Assembly (NCBI RefSeq): GCF_003963535.1
Contig: NZ_CP034539.1
Coordinates: 7,316,001 to 7,380,000 of the forward strand
From: Streptomyces cyaneochromogenes
GTDB taxonomy: Bacteria > Actinomycetota > Actinomycetes > Streptomycetales > Streptomycetaceae
Length of the DNA: 64,000 nucleotides
Reading direction: 5' to 3'
The notes under the pieces are model-generated. The model ran no database searches and was not told the origin of the DNA. It saw only the letters and a list, made by a program, of their open reading frames with translations. Below are positions 34,581 to 43,788 of the stretch, in pieces. Both the position numbers and the translations under genes were made by a program. Position 1 is the stretch's first letter. Each line of letters starts with the position of its first letter.

Positions 34581-35126
34581 ATGAAGTCACCCACTTTTGA
34601 CGGAAGCCCGCAGCCGCCATCCAGGCTGGCTGTGCTGACATGGTTCACCTTCCAGTGGTTGTGTGTCCCCCTGGAGCTCGTCATCAGGCTCGTCTGGAAT
34701 CTGGCCATGTTCTTCGGGGATGGCGTGGACGGCGCTGGAATGAAGGAGCCCTTGGCTCGGTTTATGTCGCCCGCAAAGCTGGCCTTGTCCATGAGCCGCA
34801 ACCCCCGTCGTTGGGAAAGGCATGTGGACCGTCTCTTTGGCCATCTGGCCGATCAGTTGAGAGGGGAGAAGTTTACCTGGGGTACGTTGATTAGGCACCC
34901 ACAGATGTATGTCTCGCGCGAATCTGCAGGTGTCAAGAGTCGCGTCAGAGCGCTTACGGTCGACTTTCGCGAATTCCGTGGCGCGAACTATCCTGTGGTT
35001 CAGGCCTCCCTGGCGCGTCATGGACTGAAAGCGAAACCTTGTGTCACTGGCGACCCGTCGCAAGGATTGTGGGTCTATCTGACCGACGACCTTGGCATCC
35101 CCGTCAGCGAATCCTCCGCCGCGTAA
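34581..35126 (+). CDS. Unknown membrane-associated 181-aa protein
   Basis: A hydrophobic segment at about 16-46 (LAVLTWFTFQWLCVPLELVI) suggests one or two membrane helices or a re-entrant segment; the rest is basic (MSRNPRRWERHVDRLFGHLA) and ends in an alpha/beta part (GLWVYLTDDLGIPVSE). ATG with AAGGGACGGGAA upstream. Codon usage is AT-richer than the local average. No known family; its place in the T7SS accessory region suggests a link to secretion, nothing more. Confidence 0.65.
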   Translation: MKSPTFDGSPQPPSRLAVLTWFTFQWLCVPLELVIRLVWNLAMFFGDGVDGAGMKEPLARFMSPAKLALSMSRNPRRWERHVDRLFGHLADQLRGEKFTWGTLIRHPQMYVSRESAGVKSRVRALTVDFREFRGANYPVVQASLARHGLKAKPCVTGDPSQGLWVYLTDDLGIPVSESSAA

Positions 35127-35179
35127 AGACGTGCTGCGGATGGAAGCTTCTCACCGTGAGATGGGGAGCGCACGGATGG

Positions 35180-35258
35180 TTGTCAGGCCGATGAACCTAT
35201 CGCTTGGATCCGCAGCCGGGCGATTCTCCTTAACGAAGCGACTCGCTCGGCCTGACAA
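35180..35258. terminator. Long-loop inverted repeat between convergent genes
   Basis: TTGTCAGGCCGA at 35180-35191 and its reverse complement at 35247-35258 flank 55 bp that hold a further short CGCTT/AAGCG pairing. It lies between the converging genes at 34581 and 35262, so a bidirectional terminator is likely; a tiny insertion remnant is the alternative. Confidence 0.55.
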
Positions 35259-35261
35259 CGT

Positions 35262-35963
35262 TCAACCAAAGACGGACCGGGTTTCTTCCTCGATGGTCAG
35301 GTGCTGATCTCGCCCCCGTGTAGCGCCTTCGTTCTCCTGTGCCGGGCTCTGGACTTGGGAGTTATCCCTACTGAACCGCACCGTATCTCCGAGGCGCGAC
35401 ATCAAGCCCACATAGACAGGGAGGTCGGCCAGACTGGGAGTGCTCAAGGTGGTGATCAGAAGGTCACCACCCAATGGCGATGGTACGTACAGTTCGACAT
35501 GAGCGAAAGCGATGGGTTGCTGAATCTGGTCACCGCTGAACTCTGTGGCATGAAATGAGGCGACGGCAGGACCACAGGTTAGATCGACTCGGTGAACATC
35601 ACGGTGCTCCTCGAGGGAGAGCATCTCGTGCAGTGAGGCGGCGATCACCTCGGGCCGGTCCAGTTCGATTTTTTCCATCCGGACCAACAGATTCGCGATG
35701 CTCACCCCCCCTGCTTCAGTCTCGAACAGGCCAACGGCCGCATGTACTGTGCCGTCCGCCTCCAAAGCCTCGGCCATGGCACCGTAAGCGGCTGCAGTTA
35801 CTTCCCGTTGAAAGTCAGTTCCCCCTGGCCAGATTGCCAAGGCCAGTTCTTGGAGGGCTGCTTCGAACGCTTCAGGTGGCAGCATCAGCGGAATCTCATG
35901 GAAATCCTCGGGTATTTCAAACTCAATGAGAGCTTCGTGATTCGGGCGGAGTTCCGTTGTCAT
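35262..35963 (-). CDS. ~236-aa T7SS cassette protein, cassette A
   Basis: A 233-aa soluble protein from ATG 35963 (good GAGG spacing); ATG 35978 would add 5 residues. It is acidic, alpha/beta, with EIPLMLPPEAFEAALQELAL and HVELYVPSPLGGDLLITTLS. Size, gene order and overall plan match the protein at 54483-55193, so the two probably form one family, perhaps cytosolic chaperones of the WXG proteins like EspG; that role is inferred. Third gene of a reverse-strand cassette after the 477-aa and 133-aa genes. Confidence 0.75.
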   Translation of the reverse strand: MTTELRPNHEALIEFEIPEDFHEIPLMLPPEAFEAALQELALAIWPGGTDFQREVTAAAYGAMAEALEADGTVHAAVGLFETEAGGVSIANLLVRMEKIELDRPEVIAASLHEMLSLEEHRDVHRVDLTCGPAVASFHATEFSGDQIQQPIAFAHVELYVPSPLGGDLLITTLSTPSLADLPVYVGLMSRLGDTVRFSRDNSQVQSPAQENEGATRGRDQHLTIEEETRSVFG

Positions 35964-35996
35964 CAGGTCCTCAATCATCTCAGTTCCGGCACGCCG

Positions 35997-37430
35997 TCAT
36001 AGTCTGCCGGCTGCAGGAGTGTCGGAGCCTGTGAAAGCGTTGTATAGGCCGAGCCCGATACCGGGCGCCTGACCGGCGATCTGGGTACCCCGGGACCACC
36101 AGGACATCGGATCGAGAGTTCCATCAGCGCGAATTGCGCTCTTCAAGGAATTCTTGAGGCTCTCCGGACCCCACTCGACGACCTTGCTGAGGGCGCGCTC
36201 TTTCACAGAAGCGCCCATATTATCGAGGACGTGGTTGTCCCAGGCCATCTTCATGCGATTACCCAGGCCGGAGGTAGTAAACTTATGGCTTCCTTCGGCG
36301 TACTGCCGCCCGAGACCAAAAAGGGACCTTCCTTCGAGCTTGGCGGCGTTGTATCCGGCCTCGCCCAGAGCTTCGATCTTTCTGGCGCGGTCGATCATCT
36401 GGACGCCGTTCTTGGCTGTCTTCATGGCAACCTTTACGCCTGCCGTGGCAGTTGTGGCCATCTTTCCCAGCGGGACGATCCCTATCGCGTCACCCACGAG
36501 ATCCATCGTGCTGACGTTGGCCCCGCCGATCTTTGCTGCGCCGTGCGTAGCCAGCGCACCCAAGGACAATGCTCCACCGGCGAGAGCAAACGCACCCGAG
36601 AGAGGAGGACACCAAAGGGTGAGTAGCGAGAGCACGCCCATGGCGGTCGCGGCCATACTCATCCAGTCGCCGATCTTCTTCAGCAGGTCGGCATGTTTGG
36701 TGCACCAGTTTTGTATTTTGTGCCCGAGCTGAGTGAAGGCATCGGCAAGGCTTTCCCAGAATCCTGGATCTGGTGCGCCGTCTGTCGCCTTCTTGATCTG
36801 GCCGGCGATCTTCCGGCCATCCGCCTGGTGTTCCTCGAGAAGTTCCTTTGCGTGCTTGACGATCGCTTCGAACTCGTCAATGGCGCCCTCGAGTTTGCCC
36901 TTCGCGGAGTCGAGGGTCTCTCCGGCCTGCTTCAACCGGGCATTTGCCGCGTCGATCTTTGCCTGGGCGTCCCTGAGCGCGGTTGGGTCGGAGAAAGACA
37001 TTCCAGAGAGGCGGAACGCGGGATCCTCGGCGGCCTGGTTGTAGGCGTTGGTGGCGCTGTCGTAGTCCCTGCGGAGAGTCTTTTCACGCTGCTTGGCTTC
37101 GGTCGCGTCGGACTCGTACTGCCGTGCCTTGGACTGGTAGTGGCTGAGCATGCCGTGCCATGACTTGAGCTGCGTTGAGGCTGAGCGGATGGCCTCTCGA
37201 CTGTCACCGACGTACTTGGGTAGGTCACCGACCTTGTCTGCGAAGGCTTTCGCGGCTTCGCCTTCCCAGGCTCGTCCACCACCCTCGCCGCGGAGCGAGC
37301 GCAGAATCTCGTGAGCGCTGTCCAGGCCGCTCAGCGCGCTGTTGAGCTTTGTAACGAGGTCATTGACGCTCTCGACCTTGCCGGGTGCCGGATTGAAGCC
37401 GATCGCGGGGAAGTCCTGCGCGCTGCTCAT
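35997..37430 (-). CDS. Large WXG100-domain protein with hydrophobic middle, cassette A
   Basis: A 477-aa protein: N-terminal WXG100-like hairpin with WEG at 55-57, coiled-coil helices to about 220, then a hydrophobic stretch (about 255-300, MAATAMGVLSLLTLWCPPLS and ALAGGALSLGALA) and a C-terminal domain of small helices. It is paralogous to 53200-54486. A T7SS substrate, possibly membrane-acting, is the best guess. Its ATG overlaps the upstream stop (ATGA), so it is coupled to the small helical protein. Confidence 0.83.
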   Translation of the reverse strand: MSSAQDFPAIGFNPAPGKVESVNDLVTKLNSALSGLDSAHEILRSLRGEGGGRAWEGEAAKAFADKVGDLPKYVGDSREAIRSASTQLKSWHGMLSHYQSKARQYESDATEAKQREKTLRRDYDSATNAYNQAAEDPAFRLSGMSFSDPTALRDAQAKIDAANARLKQAGETLDSAKGKLEGAIDEFEAIVKHAKELLEEHQADGRKIAGQIKKATDGAPDPGFWESLADAFTQLGHKIQNWCTKHADLLKKIGDWMSMAATAMGVLSLLTLWCPPLSGAFALAGGALSLGALATHGAAKIGGANVSTMDLVGDAIGIVPLGKMATTATAGVKVAMKTAKNGVQMIDRARKIEALGEAGYNAAKLEGRSLFGLGRQYAEGSHKFTTSGLGNRMKMAWDNHVLDNMGASVKERALSKVVEWGPESLKNSLKSAIRADGTLDPMSWWSRGTQIAGQAPGIGLGLYNAFTGSDTPAAGRL

Positions 37431-37828
37431 CGGGCACCTGCCGCGGGACGAGCCGAAGGCGAGGGGGTAGCCGGACTCGAGGGAGTAAGTGGTGATCCTG
37501 GCGCCGGGGACGGACCGGACGAAGGCTGGTTCGCCTTCTCCGCCTTCTCAAAGGCGTCGCGTATCGCTTGCTCGGTCTGCTCGTAGTTGTTCTTCGTCTG
37601 CTTGAGTCTTTCCTCGATGGCCTCGGTGCCGTCCGCGATCTTCTTGATCGCGTTGTCCCAGGAGTCGTGGAACTCGTCGCAGGCGTTGTCGAGCGCCTCG
37701 CTGCCGGTGCTCTTCGGCCCCACGTCCTTGAGCGCGTTGAGGGCCTTGCGCATGTTGTCCTGGCTGCTGTGCAGCTCTTTGATGAGCCGGTCGAGATCGT
37801 TGACCTCAACCTTGAAGTGGTCGCCCAT
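37427..37828 (-). CDS. Small helical T7SS protein, cassette A
   Basis: A 133-aa protein with a first helix (VEVNDLDRLIKELHSSQDNM) and a second around LDNACDEFHDSWDNAIKKIA, with W where WXG proteins have their turn but no WxG, then a Pro/Ser-rich tail. It is paralogous to 52874-53200, sharing the LDxACDxFxDxW pattern. ATG at 37828 follows GGGGACTTCA. Probably the heterodimer partner of the large WXG protein encoded next. Confidence 0.82.
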   Translation of the reverse strand: MGDHFKVEVNDLDRLIKELHSSQDNMRKALNALKDVGPKSTGSEALDNACDEFHDSWDNAIKKIADGTEAIEERLKQTKNNYEQTEQAIRDAFEKAEKANQPSSGPSPAPGSPLTPSSPATPSPSARPAAGAR

Positions 37829-38239
37829 TGAAGTCCCCGTGTGTGCTGTCAGTACCGAATGCAAAGGGTGCGGGTCTGTTCAGTAACGTGATCATATCTG
37901 TCGTTGTCGCACGCTCGGCGGCCCGGGCGGACCGCGCCGCGGAAGCCGACGGGGCGATGCTCGGTTGCGGTAGGTGGCCGTCGCAAAGCGGCGCGCCGGA
38001 ACATGGGCCTTCGTGCCGGCCGAGCGAACGGGCCTGTGGCACAGCCTTCTGAACAGCGAGCCAGGTGCAGGAGGATCCGGTATCTTCAGGCTCCTGATTG
38101 GCATGTCCTCGCCCGCTTTGCTGAGCGCCGGGCTCAGTCGGCGGGGTACCGCACGCCGTAACGGATGCAGTGATGAATCAGTGACGGAGTGAGTAGACCG
38201 GGCTTGCCTGCCATGTTGATAACGGGGATGGGACAAGGG
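37829..38239. promoter_or_regulatory. Divergent promoter region between cassette A and the 143-aa gene
   Basis: A 411-bp gap with no gene of its own. At 38069-38106 it holds a 38-bp element repeated almost exactly at 44703-44739. It must hold promoters for both directions. No other assignable site. Confidence 0.55.
38069..38106 (+). repeat. Copy 1 of a 38-bp repeated intergenic element
   Basis: Begins AGGAGGATCCGGTATCTTC and ends TTGGCATGT; it differs from 44703-44739 by a single base insertion. CAGGAG and CTCCTG inside it can pair. It lies 134 bp before the 38240 start. A shared promoter or operator for T7SS accessory genes is possible. Confidence 0.8.
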
Positions 38240-38671
38240 ATGAGCACTCCCTTCGATGCGCCACAGCACAGCGGAACCACCCACATGCGGCTGAACTCGC
38301 TACCCGCGCAAGGCAGCGGAGGAAGTGCCAGCGGGACCGCCAAGGTCGACACCCAGCGCCTGGACGAGGCCGCCAACGCCTTGGTCGACCTGCGCGGTGA
38401 CACCGAGAACGTCGACAACGCCGCGGACGAGGACACCCTGGGCGCGGTCAGGGGCCTGAACGCGCACACCGTTCCGGGCCCGCCCGATGCGGGCTCGTGG
38501 GCCACTGCCGGCTCCCTGATGACCATGGACCTCCGGTGGGGCGACCAGGTCCTCAACCTCAAGCGCATGCTGCAGGACATCAGCGACAAGCTCCATACCA
38601 CCTCCGGCCATTACACCCGTGCCGAGCAGGAGGAGCGAGCCCGCCAGACCTCGATCTCTCCTTTCGGATAG
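38240..38671 (+). CDS. EspC/WXG100-like small T7SS protein
   Basis: A 143-aa protein with a Gly/Ser-rich N-terminus, then two helices (VDTQRLDEAANALVDLRGDT and MDLRWGDQVLNLKRMLQDIS) and YTRAE near the C-terminus, which fits the YxxxD/E export signal. ATG at 38240 (MSTPFDAPQ) was chosen; 38228 is equally possible. It precedes the 757-aa WXG gene by 97 bp and could be its secretion partner. Confidence 0.75.
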   Translation: MSTPFDAPQHSGTTHMRLNSLPAQGSGGSASGTAKVDTQRLDEAANALVDLRGDTENVDNAADEDTLGAVRGLNAHTVPGPPDAGSWATAGSLMTMDLRWGDQVLNLKRMLQDISDKLHTTSGHYTRAEQEERARQTSISPFG

Positions 38672-38768
38672 GCCGGTCACCGGGCAGGCGGAGCGCTGTC
38701 CGGTGCCTTCCCACAAGCCGGACCGAAACCCCATTCCCCGTCCCGGGCGGGATTAGGAGCTGTCGCAC

Positions 38769-41042
38769 ATGGTGTCCATCCCCTACCTCGACAAGGCCGA
38801 CCTCGGCAAGCTGGCCGACGCCGCCGCTTCCTGGAAAGCGTTGCCGGCCAAGTACGAGGGCCTGCAGCGCGAGTTCGAGCGGCGCGTCATCAACCACCTC
38901 AAGGGTCACTGGGAGGGCGACGCGGCCGAGGCGGCCTTCGCCACCATGACCAAGGCCCGTACGGAGTACGAGAACGCCGCCACCGAGGCGGAACGCATAG
39001 GCAAGCTGCTGCAGGACGCCCACACCGAGTTCGCCGGCTTCCAAAAGCAGCTCCGCACTCTCCTCGACGAGGCACGTAACGACAAGTACAAGGTCCACGA
39101 CGACGGCAAGATCGAAGACGTCGACTCGCGGTGGGACAGTCCGACCGCCTCCGCGTCGCCGGGCTTCGCCACTGAACGCAAGGAGAAGCTGGACTCGCTC
39201 GTGTCCCGGCTGACGCGGATCCTCGAACAGGCCACCGCGGCCGACGAAGCCGCCAGTGCTGCTCTGGAACGTGACGCCAACGGTGACAGCCGCTCCTTCA
39301 ACACCAGCGTTTACACCAGCCTCGACGCCGTCGAAGTCGACCAGGCCGTGAACCTCGCCAACAAGGGCGAGAACCTGTCGGACGCCGAGCTCGACAAGCT
39401 GAATCGCATCCTTCACGCCAACAGCAAGGACCCCGACTTCACCACCGGTTTCTACGACAAGCTCGGCCCCAAGAAGACTCTCGACTTCTATGCCAACCTC
39501 ACTGCCCAGGCAGGCGACGAGCCGGACTCGAGGCGCTTCAAAGAGGTCCAGGAGCTTCAGAAGAACCTGGGCTACTCCCTGGCCACCGCCACCGACCCGG
39601 GTGAGGACCCGCACCTGTCCGAGAAGTGGAACGAGGAACTGCGCGCCCAAGGCGCGCAGAAGATCACGGTCAGCGACAACACCGGTTACCCGTACCAGCC
39701 GTACGGATACCAGGTTCTCGGCGGCATCCTCCGGTATGGCGAGTACGACTCGAGCTTCCTCACTCCCATCGCCCAGCACGCGGTCTCGCTGGAGTCCAAG
39801 AATCCGGACATGTGGATCGAGAACTCCCCCCGTGGCTCGCTGAACGAAAACGTCACATCCAACCCCTCCGGGAAGGGCGGCGATGGTTTCGACCCCATGA
39901 CAGGCATCCTGGAAGGTCTTGGCCACAGCCCCGAAGCCGCCAAGGACTTCTTCACCGGCGATGTGGTCGCCTACAACGAGGACGGCACCGTCGACCAGAG
40001 CGGCACGGTCAAGGTCGACTACGGCAACGGGGAGAAGGGCGTTTCCTCCTACCTGGACTATTTCACCGACTCGGAACGTGACTGGCTGCCCGATACAGCC
40101 AGCCGCGACCCTGAGGAAAGTGCCAAGGCCACCGTGTACGGGCCCGACGCCCTCGGCCATGCCCTGGAGGCGGCCACCAGCGGCGTCGCATACGACTACG
40201 AGGGCACGGCCCTGCCCAAGCACAGCGAGGGACAAGCCCAGTTGGTGAATGACATCGTGGGTAAGTTCGGTGGCGAGGGCGGCGGCGAACTGATCAACGG
40301 CAAGGATGGAGCGCCACTGGAGCCGATGCGTGACAGTCTTGGGCACATCGCCGCCAACTACATGGGTGACGTCCAGAGAGGGGTGTCGGGCGACGACAGC
40401 CTCCCGGTCCATGGGGCCTCAGCAGGGCTCGAAATGGATGCCTCCCGCGCCTTCCTCGCCGAGGTCGGGCAGGACCCCGATGCCTACCAGGCCATCACCG
40501 CTTCCCAACAGGCATACACCGCGGGTCTGGTCGACGAGGCTATGAACAGGCCGACTGACTCCCAAGTAGGAGTCAATGATCGTGTCGCCGGCGCCGTACA
40601 CCCCGGAGCCGTTGTCTCGGGCATCATGAGTGAGGCGCGTGCTGACGCGGTCTGGGACACAAAACGTGCAGAGGACGACGACTTCAACAAGAACAACGAA
40701 GACATCGGCAAGTGGGTCGGTCGGGGCGCGGGGCTTGCGACGGGTGCCATCAAGGTTCCCGTCGTGGGGGATGTCGCGGGCTGGATGATCGAGGACGTTC
40801 AGGCGAGCGTACTGGAGTCCATGAAGCGCGACAGTTCGACTGAGGCCGAACACGAAGCGGGACGCGGATACAACAATGGTGAGGCCGAGGCTATCCGGTC
40901 TGCCCAGGTGGCGGTCGAAAGTGCTGGTAAGCGCGGCGGCTACGACAACGACACCATTGCCGACGTGAAACAAGAAGCTCTGCGTGAGATTAGTCAGAGT
41001 CATGCGGCCGGCGCTAAGGCTGAGGACGCTCGCCATGGATGA
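38769..41042 (+). CDS. Large WXG-domain T7SS effector-like protein
   Basis: A 757-aa protein: N-terminal WXG100-type hairpin with WEG at 48-50, a coiled coil to about 115, a helical domain (LVSRLTRILEQATAADEAAS) and a large C-terminal part (about 220-757) of mixed fold with a Gly-rich tract near 665-690. This resembles the Streptomyces WXG/LXG-like substrates sometimes annotated DUF6571; a toxin activity is not evident. No signal peptide. It overlaps the downstream membrane protein gene by 8 bp. Confidence 0.8.
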   Translation: MVSIPYLDKADLGKLADAAASWKALPAKYEGLQREFERRVINHLKGHWEGDAAEAAFATMTKARTEYENAATEAERIGKLLQDAHTEFAGFQKQLRTLLDEARNDKYKVHDDGKIEDVDSRWDSPTASASPGFATERKEKLDSLVSRLTRILEQATAADEAASAALERDANGDSRSFNTSVYTSLDAVEVDQAVNLANKGENLSDAELDKLNRILHANSKDPDFTTGFYDKLGPKKTLDFYANLTAQAGDEPDSRRFKEVQELQKNLGYSLATATDPGEDPHLSEKWNEELRAQGAQKITVSDNTGYPYQPYGYQVLGGILRYGEYDSSFLTPIAQHAVSLESKNPDMWIENSPRGSLNENVTSNPSGKGGDGFDPMTGILEGLGHSPEAAKDFFTGDVVAYNEDGTVDQSGTVKVDYGNGEKGVSSYLDYFTDSERDWLPDTASRDPEESAKATVYGPDALGHALEAATSGVAYDYEGTALPKHSEGQAQLVNDIVGKFGGEGGGELINGKDGAPLEPMRDSLGHIAANYMGDVQRGVSGDDSLPVHGASAGLEMDASRAFLAEVGQDPDAYQAITASQQAYTAGLVDEAMNRPTDSQVGVNDRVAGAVHPGAVVSGIMSEARADAVWDTKRAEDDDFNKNNEDIGKWVGRGAGLATGAIKVPVVGDVAGWMIEDVQASVLESMKRDSSTEAEHEAGRGYNNGEAEAIRSAQVAVESAGKRGGYDNDTIADVKQEALREISQSHAAGAKAEDARHG

Positions 41043-41730
41043 GCAGGGAAACGCCGTGCAAAGTCGTAAGAGGTCCATCTACGTCCTCATGGCTGTCGTG
41101 GTATTGGCAGCGGCAAGCGCTGGTGGATATGTCTGGTGGGGCAGCAGGAGCGAGAACGCCACGAGGCAGACCGCGACGCCACCCACTCTGCCCGCAACCC
41201 TCTGCGGAACCTCCATATCCACAAAGGCAGTCCTCCAGTTTCATGCGAAGCCTGTGCATGAAGCGTATGAGAGAGAGTACTTCGGCGGACTGAACGCGCC
41301 GCTCACAGAGCGATCTGCGGACGGTGACGGCGGCCAGTGTGCGCTGAATATCGACGACGAAGTCACCACGATCACGTCCGAACTCGATAATGAGCTCGTT
41401 GGTCGACAACATATTGCACAACAAGTCGACAAAGGTGGAAATTCCGTTGAGTGGGGTCCGGCACGCGGTTATGCCTACAGTGGCGGGTCCACCGAACTCG
41501 CAGTAATTAGCACTCCCTGCACGCTCCGCAATGAAACATCTGGCGAGCGGGATTACGCGATACGGGTCAGTGTGGCTGCGCCTGGCCTTCATGGGAGCGA
41601 GCAGAAGATCAGGAAGGCGCGAGAGGCCATGGTGGAACTCGCAGCTGACGTCACCCGCTACGTCACCAAGCATTCCGCAGAGTGCCTCAATGCCGACGAA
41701 CTTCCCAGCACGGTACCTGTCCTCAAGTGA
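41035..41730 (+). CDS. Membrane-anchored unknown protein
   Basis: A 231-aa protein with a cytoplasmic 13 residues, a transmembrane helix (about 14-34) and an extracytoplasmic domain with four cysteines (LCGTSIS, GQCALNI, STPCTLR, SAECLN), probably two disulfides. Its plan (helix then a Cys-rich outer domain of type CG/CAG) resembles the proteins at 44951 and 46204. ATG at 41035 overlaps the effector-like gene; it may be that gene's dedicated partner. Confidence 0.75.
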   Translation: MDEQGNAVQSRKRSIYVLMAVVVLAAASAGGYVWWGSRSENATRQTATPPTLPATLCGTSISTKAVLQFHAKPVHEAYEREYFGGLNAPLTERSADGDGGQCALNIDDEVTTITSELDNELVGRQHIAQQVDKGGNSVEWGPARGYAYSGGSTELAVISTPCTLRNETSGERDYAIRVSVAAPGLHGSEQKIRKAREAMVELAADVTRYVTKHSAECLNADELPSTVPVLK

Positions 41731-42000
41731 TACCGGGAGGAGCGCAGTTGCACCCGTTCTGCGTGGATGTTTCGCGCTGGGCCACGATGAAACCCTGACC
41801 GGAGTTGGTGGTCCGGCCACGACGACGCCCTCCTCTCCGCATTCACAGCGGTTTTCTCAGCCGAACCGTTCTGAGTTTGGCTTGGACCACGCACATGCTT
41901 GCCGGTGTCGAGACCACCGTGATCCGCAAGTCCCCTCGGGGCACTGAGCCCTTTTCAAGCTGCGGTGCCTGACCGCGAGTTGGACTGTCCTGCGCAACGA

Positions 42001-42058
42001 CGAAGCTCCTGGTAGACGGGTTCTCGACCAAGATCACCCGTGTCCGCCAGGAGCTTCG
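42001..42058 (+). promoter_or_regulatory. Hairpin hiding the transposase ribosome-binding site
   Basis: CGAAGCTCCTGG at 42001-42012 pairs perfectly with 42047-42058, with a further GACGGGT/ACCCGTGTC pairing inside. The right arm contains AGGAG and ends one base before the GTG start, so transcripts read in from outside would block translation of the transposase. Confidence 0.7.
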
Positions 42059-42059
42059 C

Positions 42060-42815
42060 GTGCTTGTCTACCCGTCCTCGATTGATCTGTCCAGCCGCAC
42101 CCTGCGGTTCCTGACCGGACAACTGACAGCCCGGCGGCAGGAGATCGGAACGCGGTGGCGGCGCCTTCCCGCCGCACGTCAGGCACTGCTCGCCCTGGCC
42201 CATCTACGGTGCGGTGACACCTACGCCCAGCTCGCTGCCGGGTTCGACATCGGGATCGCGACCGTCTACCGCTACATACGTGAAGCCGTCGAAGCCCTGG
42301 CCGCCCTCGCCCCGTCCCTGGCCGAGGCGATGAAGACGATCCGGACGAAGGCGTTCGTGATCCTCGACGGCACCCTGCTGCCGATCGACCGCATCGCCGC
42401 CGACACCCCGTACTACTCCGGGAAACACAAACGCCACGGCATGAACGTCCAGGTCCTCACCGATCCGTTCGGACGGCTGCTCTGGGCCTCGCCGGCTCTG
42501 CCCGGCTCGACTCACGACCTGACCGCCGCGCGGCAGCACGGCATCATCGAAGCCCTCGCCGATGCGGGACTCAAATGCTGGGCGGACAAGGCATATCAAG
42601 GCGCCGGCGGACCCGTCCGCGTACCGTTTCGGGGCCGCCGCCTCAAGCGATGGAAGCGTCGCCACAACACCACCCACGCCAAGATCCGCTGCCTCGGCGA
42701 GCGGGCCATGGCCACCATCAAGGGCTGGCGCCTCCTGCGGAAGCTCCGCTGCAGCACCAACCGAATCACCGACGTGGTGAAGGCCGTCCTCGTCCTTCAG
42801 CACGCATCAGCGTGA
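42060..42815 (+). CDS. IS5-family transposase
   Basis: A 251-aa DDE transposase with an N-terminal helix-turn-helix (CGDTYAQLAAGFDIGIATVY, about 50-72), then catalytic-type Asp residues in VILDGTLLPI, GSTHDLTAAR and ADKAYQGAGG and a final Glu in CLGERAMATIKGWRLLRKL, the DDE_Tnp_4 pattern. GTG start under a translational hairpin. The frame is intact, so the enzyme is probably functional. Confidence 0.92.
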   Translation: MLVYPSSIDLSSRTLRFLTGQLTARRQEIGTRWRRLPAARQALLALAHLRCGDTYAQLAAGFDIGIATVYRYIREAVEALAALAPSLAEAMKTIRTKAFVILDGTLLPIDRIAADTPYYSGKHKRHGMNVQVLTDPFGRLLWASPALPGSTHDLTAARQHGIIEALADAGLKCWADKAYQGAGGPVRVPFRGRRLKRWKRRHNTTHAKIRCLGERAMATIKGWRLLRKLRCSTNRITDVVKAVLVLQHASA

Positions 42816-42861
42816 GGTTGAAAAGGGCTCACTGACGGTTCTCTGTGTCACACTGCGCCTC

Positions 42862-43788
42862 ATGCGATCACCGGTGCGTCCCTCATTCGCGGCTCTGGCT
42901 TTCCTCGGCGCGCTGACTGCCGGCGTGGTCGGCTGTTCTCCAAGCGGCGACGGAGACAACGGTGACGGGGGCGGGAAGGAGACAGGCCTCGAGGAGGCTC
43001 TCGCTGCTGTGCCTGATTCGGCTGCCGACGTGGCCATCCTGTACGTCGATGCCGCCACCACGCGCGACCTGGTCGCCAGGGACAAGAAGCAGTTCAGCGG
43101 TCTATGGGGCTATGGCATCCCGGAGCTGTCCGGTCACGCCGCGGACCCCCGCAAGGAGTGGGGCTTCGACGAAAGCGACGTAGCGACCTCCATCGTCGTC
43201 GGTAGCTACAACGCCCGTATGACGGGAGAGTTCGACACCGCCGCACTCACCAAGGCCCTTGAGAAGAAGGGCTATGGCCCGAGCGACGTGGACGGCGGCA
43301 CCCGGTTCACGAAGTCGGGCGACGATTCCACTTTCCAGTTCTCGGACTCGATCCGAGTCTCCGTTCACGACAAGGACGGAGCCGGCCTGGGGCTCGACGA
43401 TCCGGAGAAGTCCCTCGCGGGCGATCGCGCATATGCGGCTGTCGCCGACTGCCTTGGCGATGTCTACTATGCGTCGTTCTATGGTGAGGTAGAGAGGGAG
43501 GGCGTCGTTCTCCTTGCGCTTGGCGCACGGCTCGGTGCTGACGGCACCTCAACGGAGACCATCTGCACCGTCAACGCCTCCGAGAAGGCCGCCCGGAGCA
43601 CTGCCGCCAAACTGCGCGGGAAGGCCAAGGACGGCGAAACCTACGCGGGTTCCAAGGTCATGATCGGGGGCGGCCAGACCCCAACTGTCTCCATGACCTG
43701 GAAGAACAGCAGCGAGGGACGCCTCCGGCCCGGGGACAACAACAAGACACTCGACCTGCCGGGCTTGCTGCTGTTTGGGCGGGGGTGA
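42862..43788 (+). CDS. Predicted lipoprotein downstream of the IS
   Basis: A 308-aa protein with signal peptide and lipobox ending at Cys25 (LTAGVVGC), a Gly/Asp-rich linker and an outer domain with AAVPDSAADVAILYVDAATT and GFDESDVATSIVVGSY. Cys residues in VADCLGD and ETICTVN may pair. No known family. The IS inserted 31 bp upstream of its ATG, so it is now either silent or read from the IS. Confidence 0.78.
   Translation: MRSPVRPSFAALAFLGALTAGVVGCSPSGDGDNGDGGGKETGLEEALAAVPDSAADVAILYVDAATTRDLVARDKKQFSGLWGYGIPELSGHAADPRKEWGFDESDVATSIVVGSYNARMTGEFDTAALTKALEKKGYGPSDVDGGTRFTKSGDDSTFQFSDSIRVSVHDKDGAGLGLDDPEKSLAGDRAYAAVADCLGDVYYASFYGEVEREGVVLLALGARLGADGTSTETICTVNASEKAARSTAAKLRGKAKDGETYAGSKVMIGGGQTPTVSMTWKNSSEGRLRPGDNNKTLDLPGLLLFGRG

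Larger units (their letters stand above)
41946..42830 (+). mobile_element. IS5-type insertion sequence, complete
   Basis: An 885-bp element bounded by perfect 13-bp inverted repeats (GAGCCCTTTTCAA at 41946-41958 and its reverse complement at 42818-42830) and a 3-bp direct repeat ACT at 41943-41945 and 42831-42833. It carries one transposase gene. Intact ends and frame suggest recent insertion. It ends 31 bp before the start of a lipoprotein gene, so it probably displaced that gene's promoter. Confidence 0.9.
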
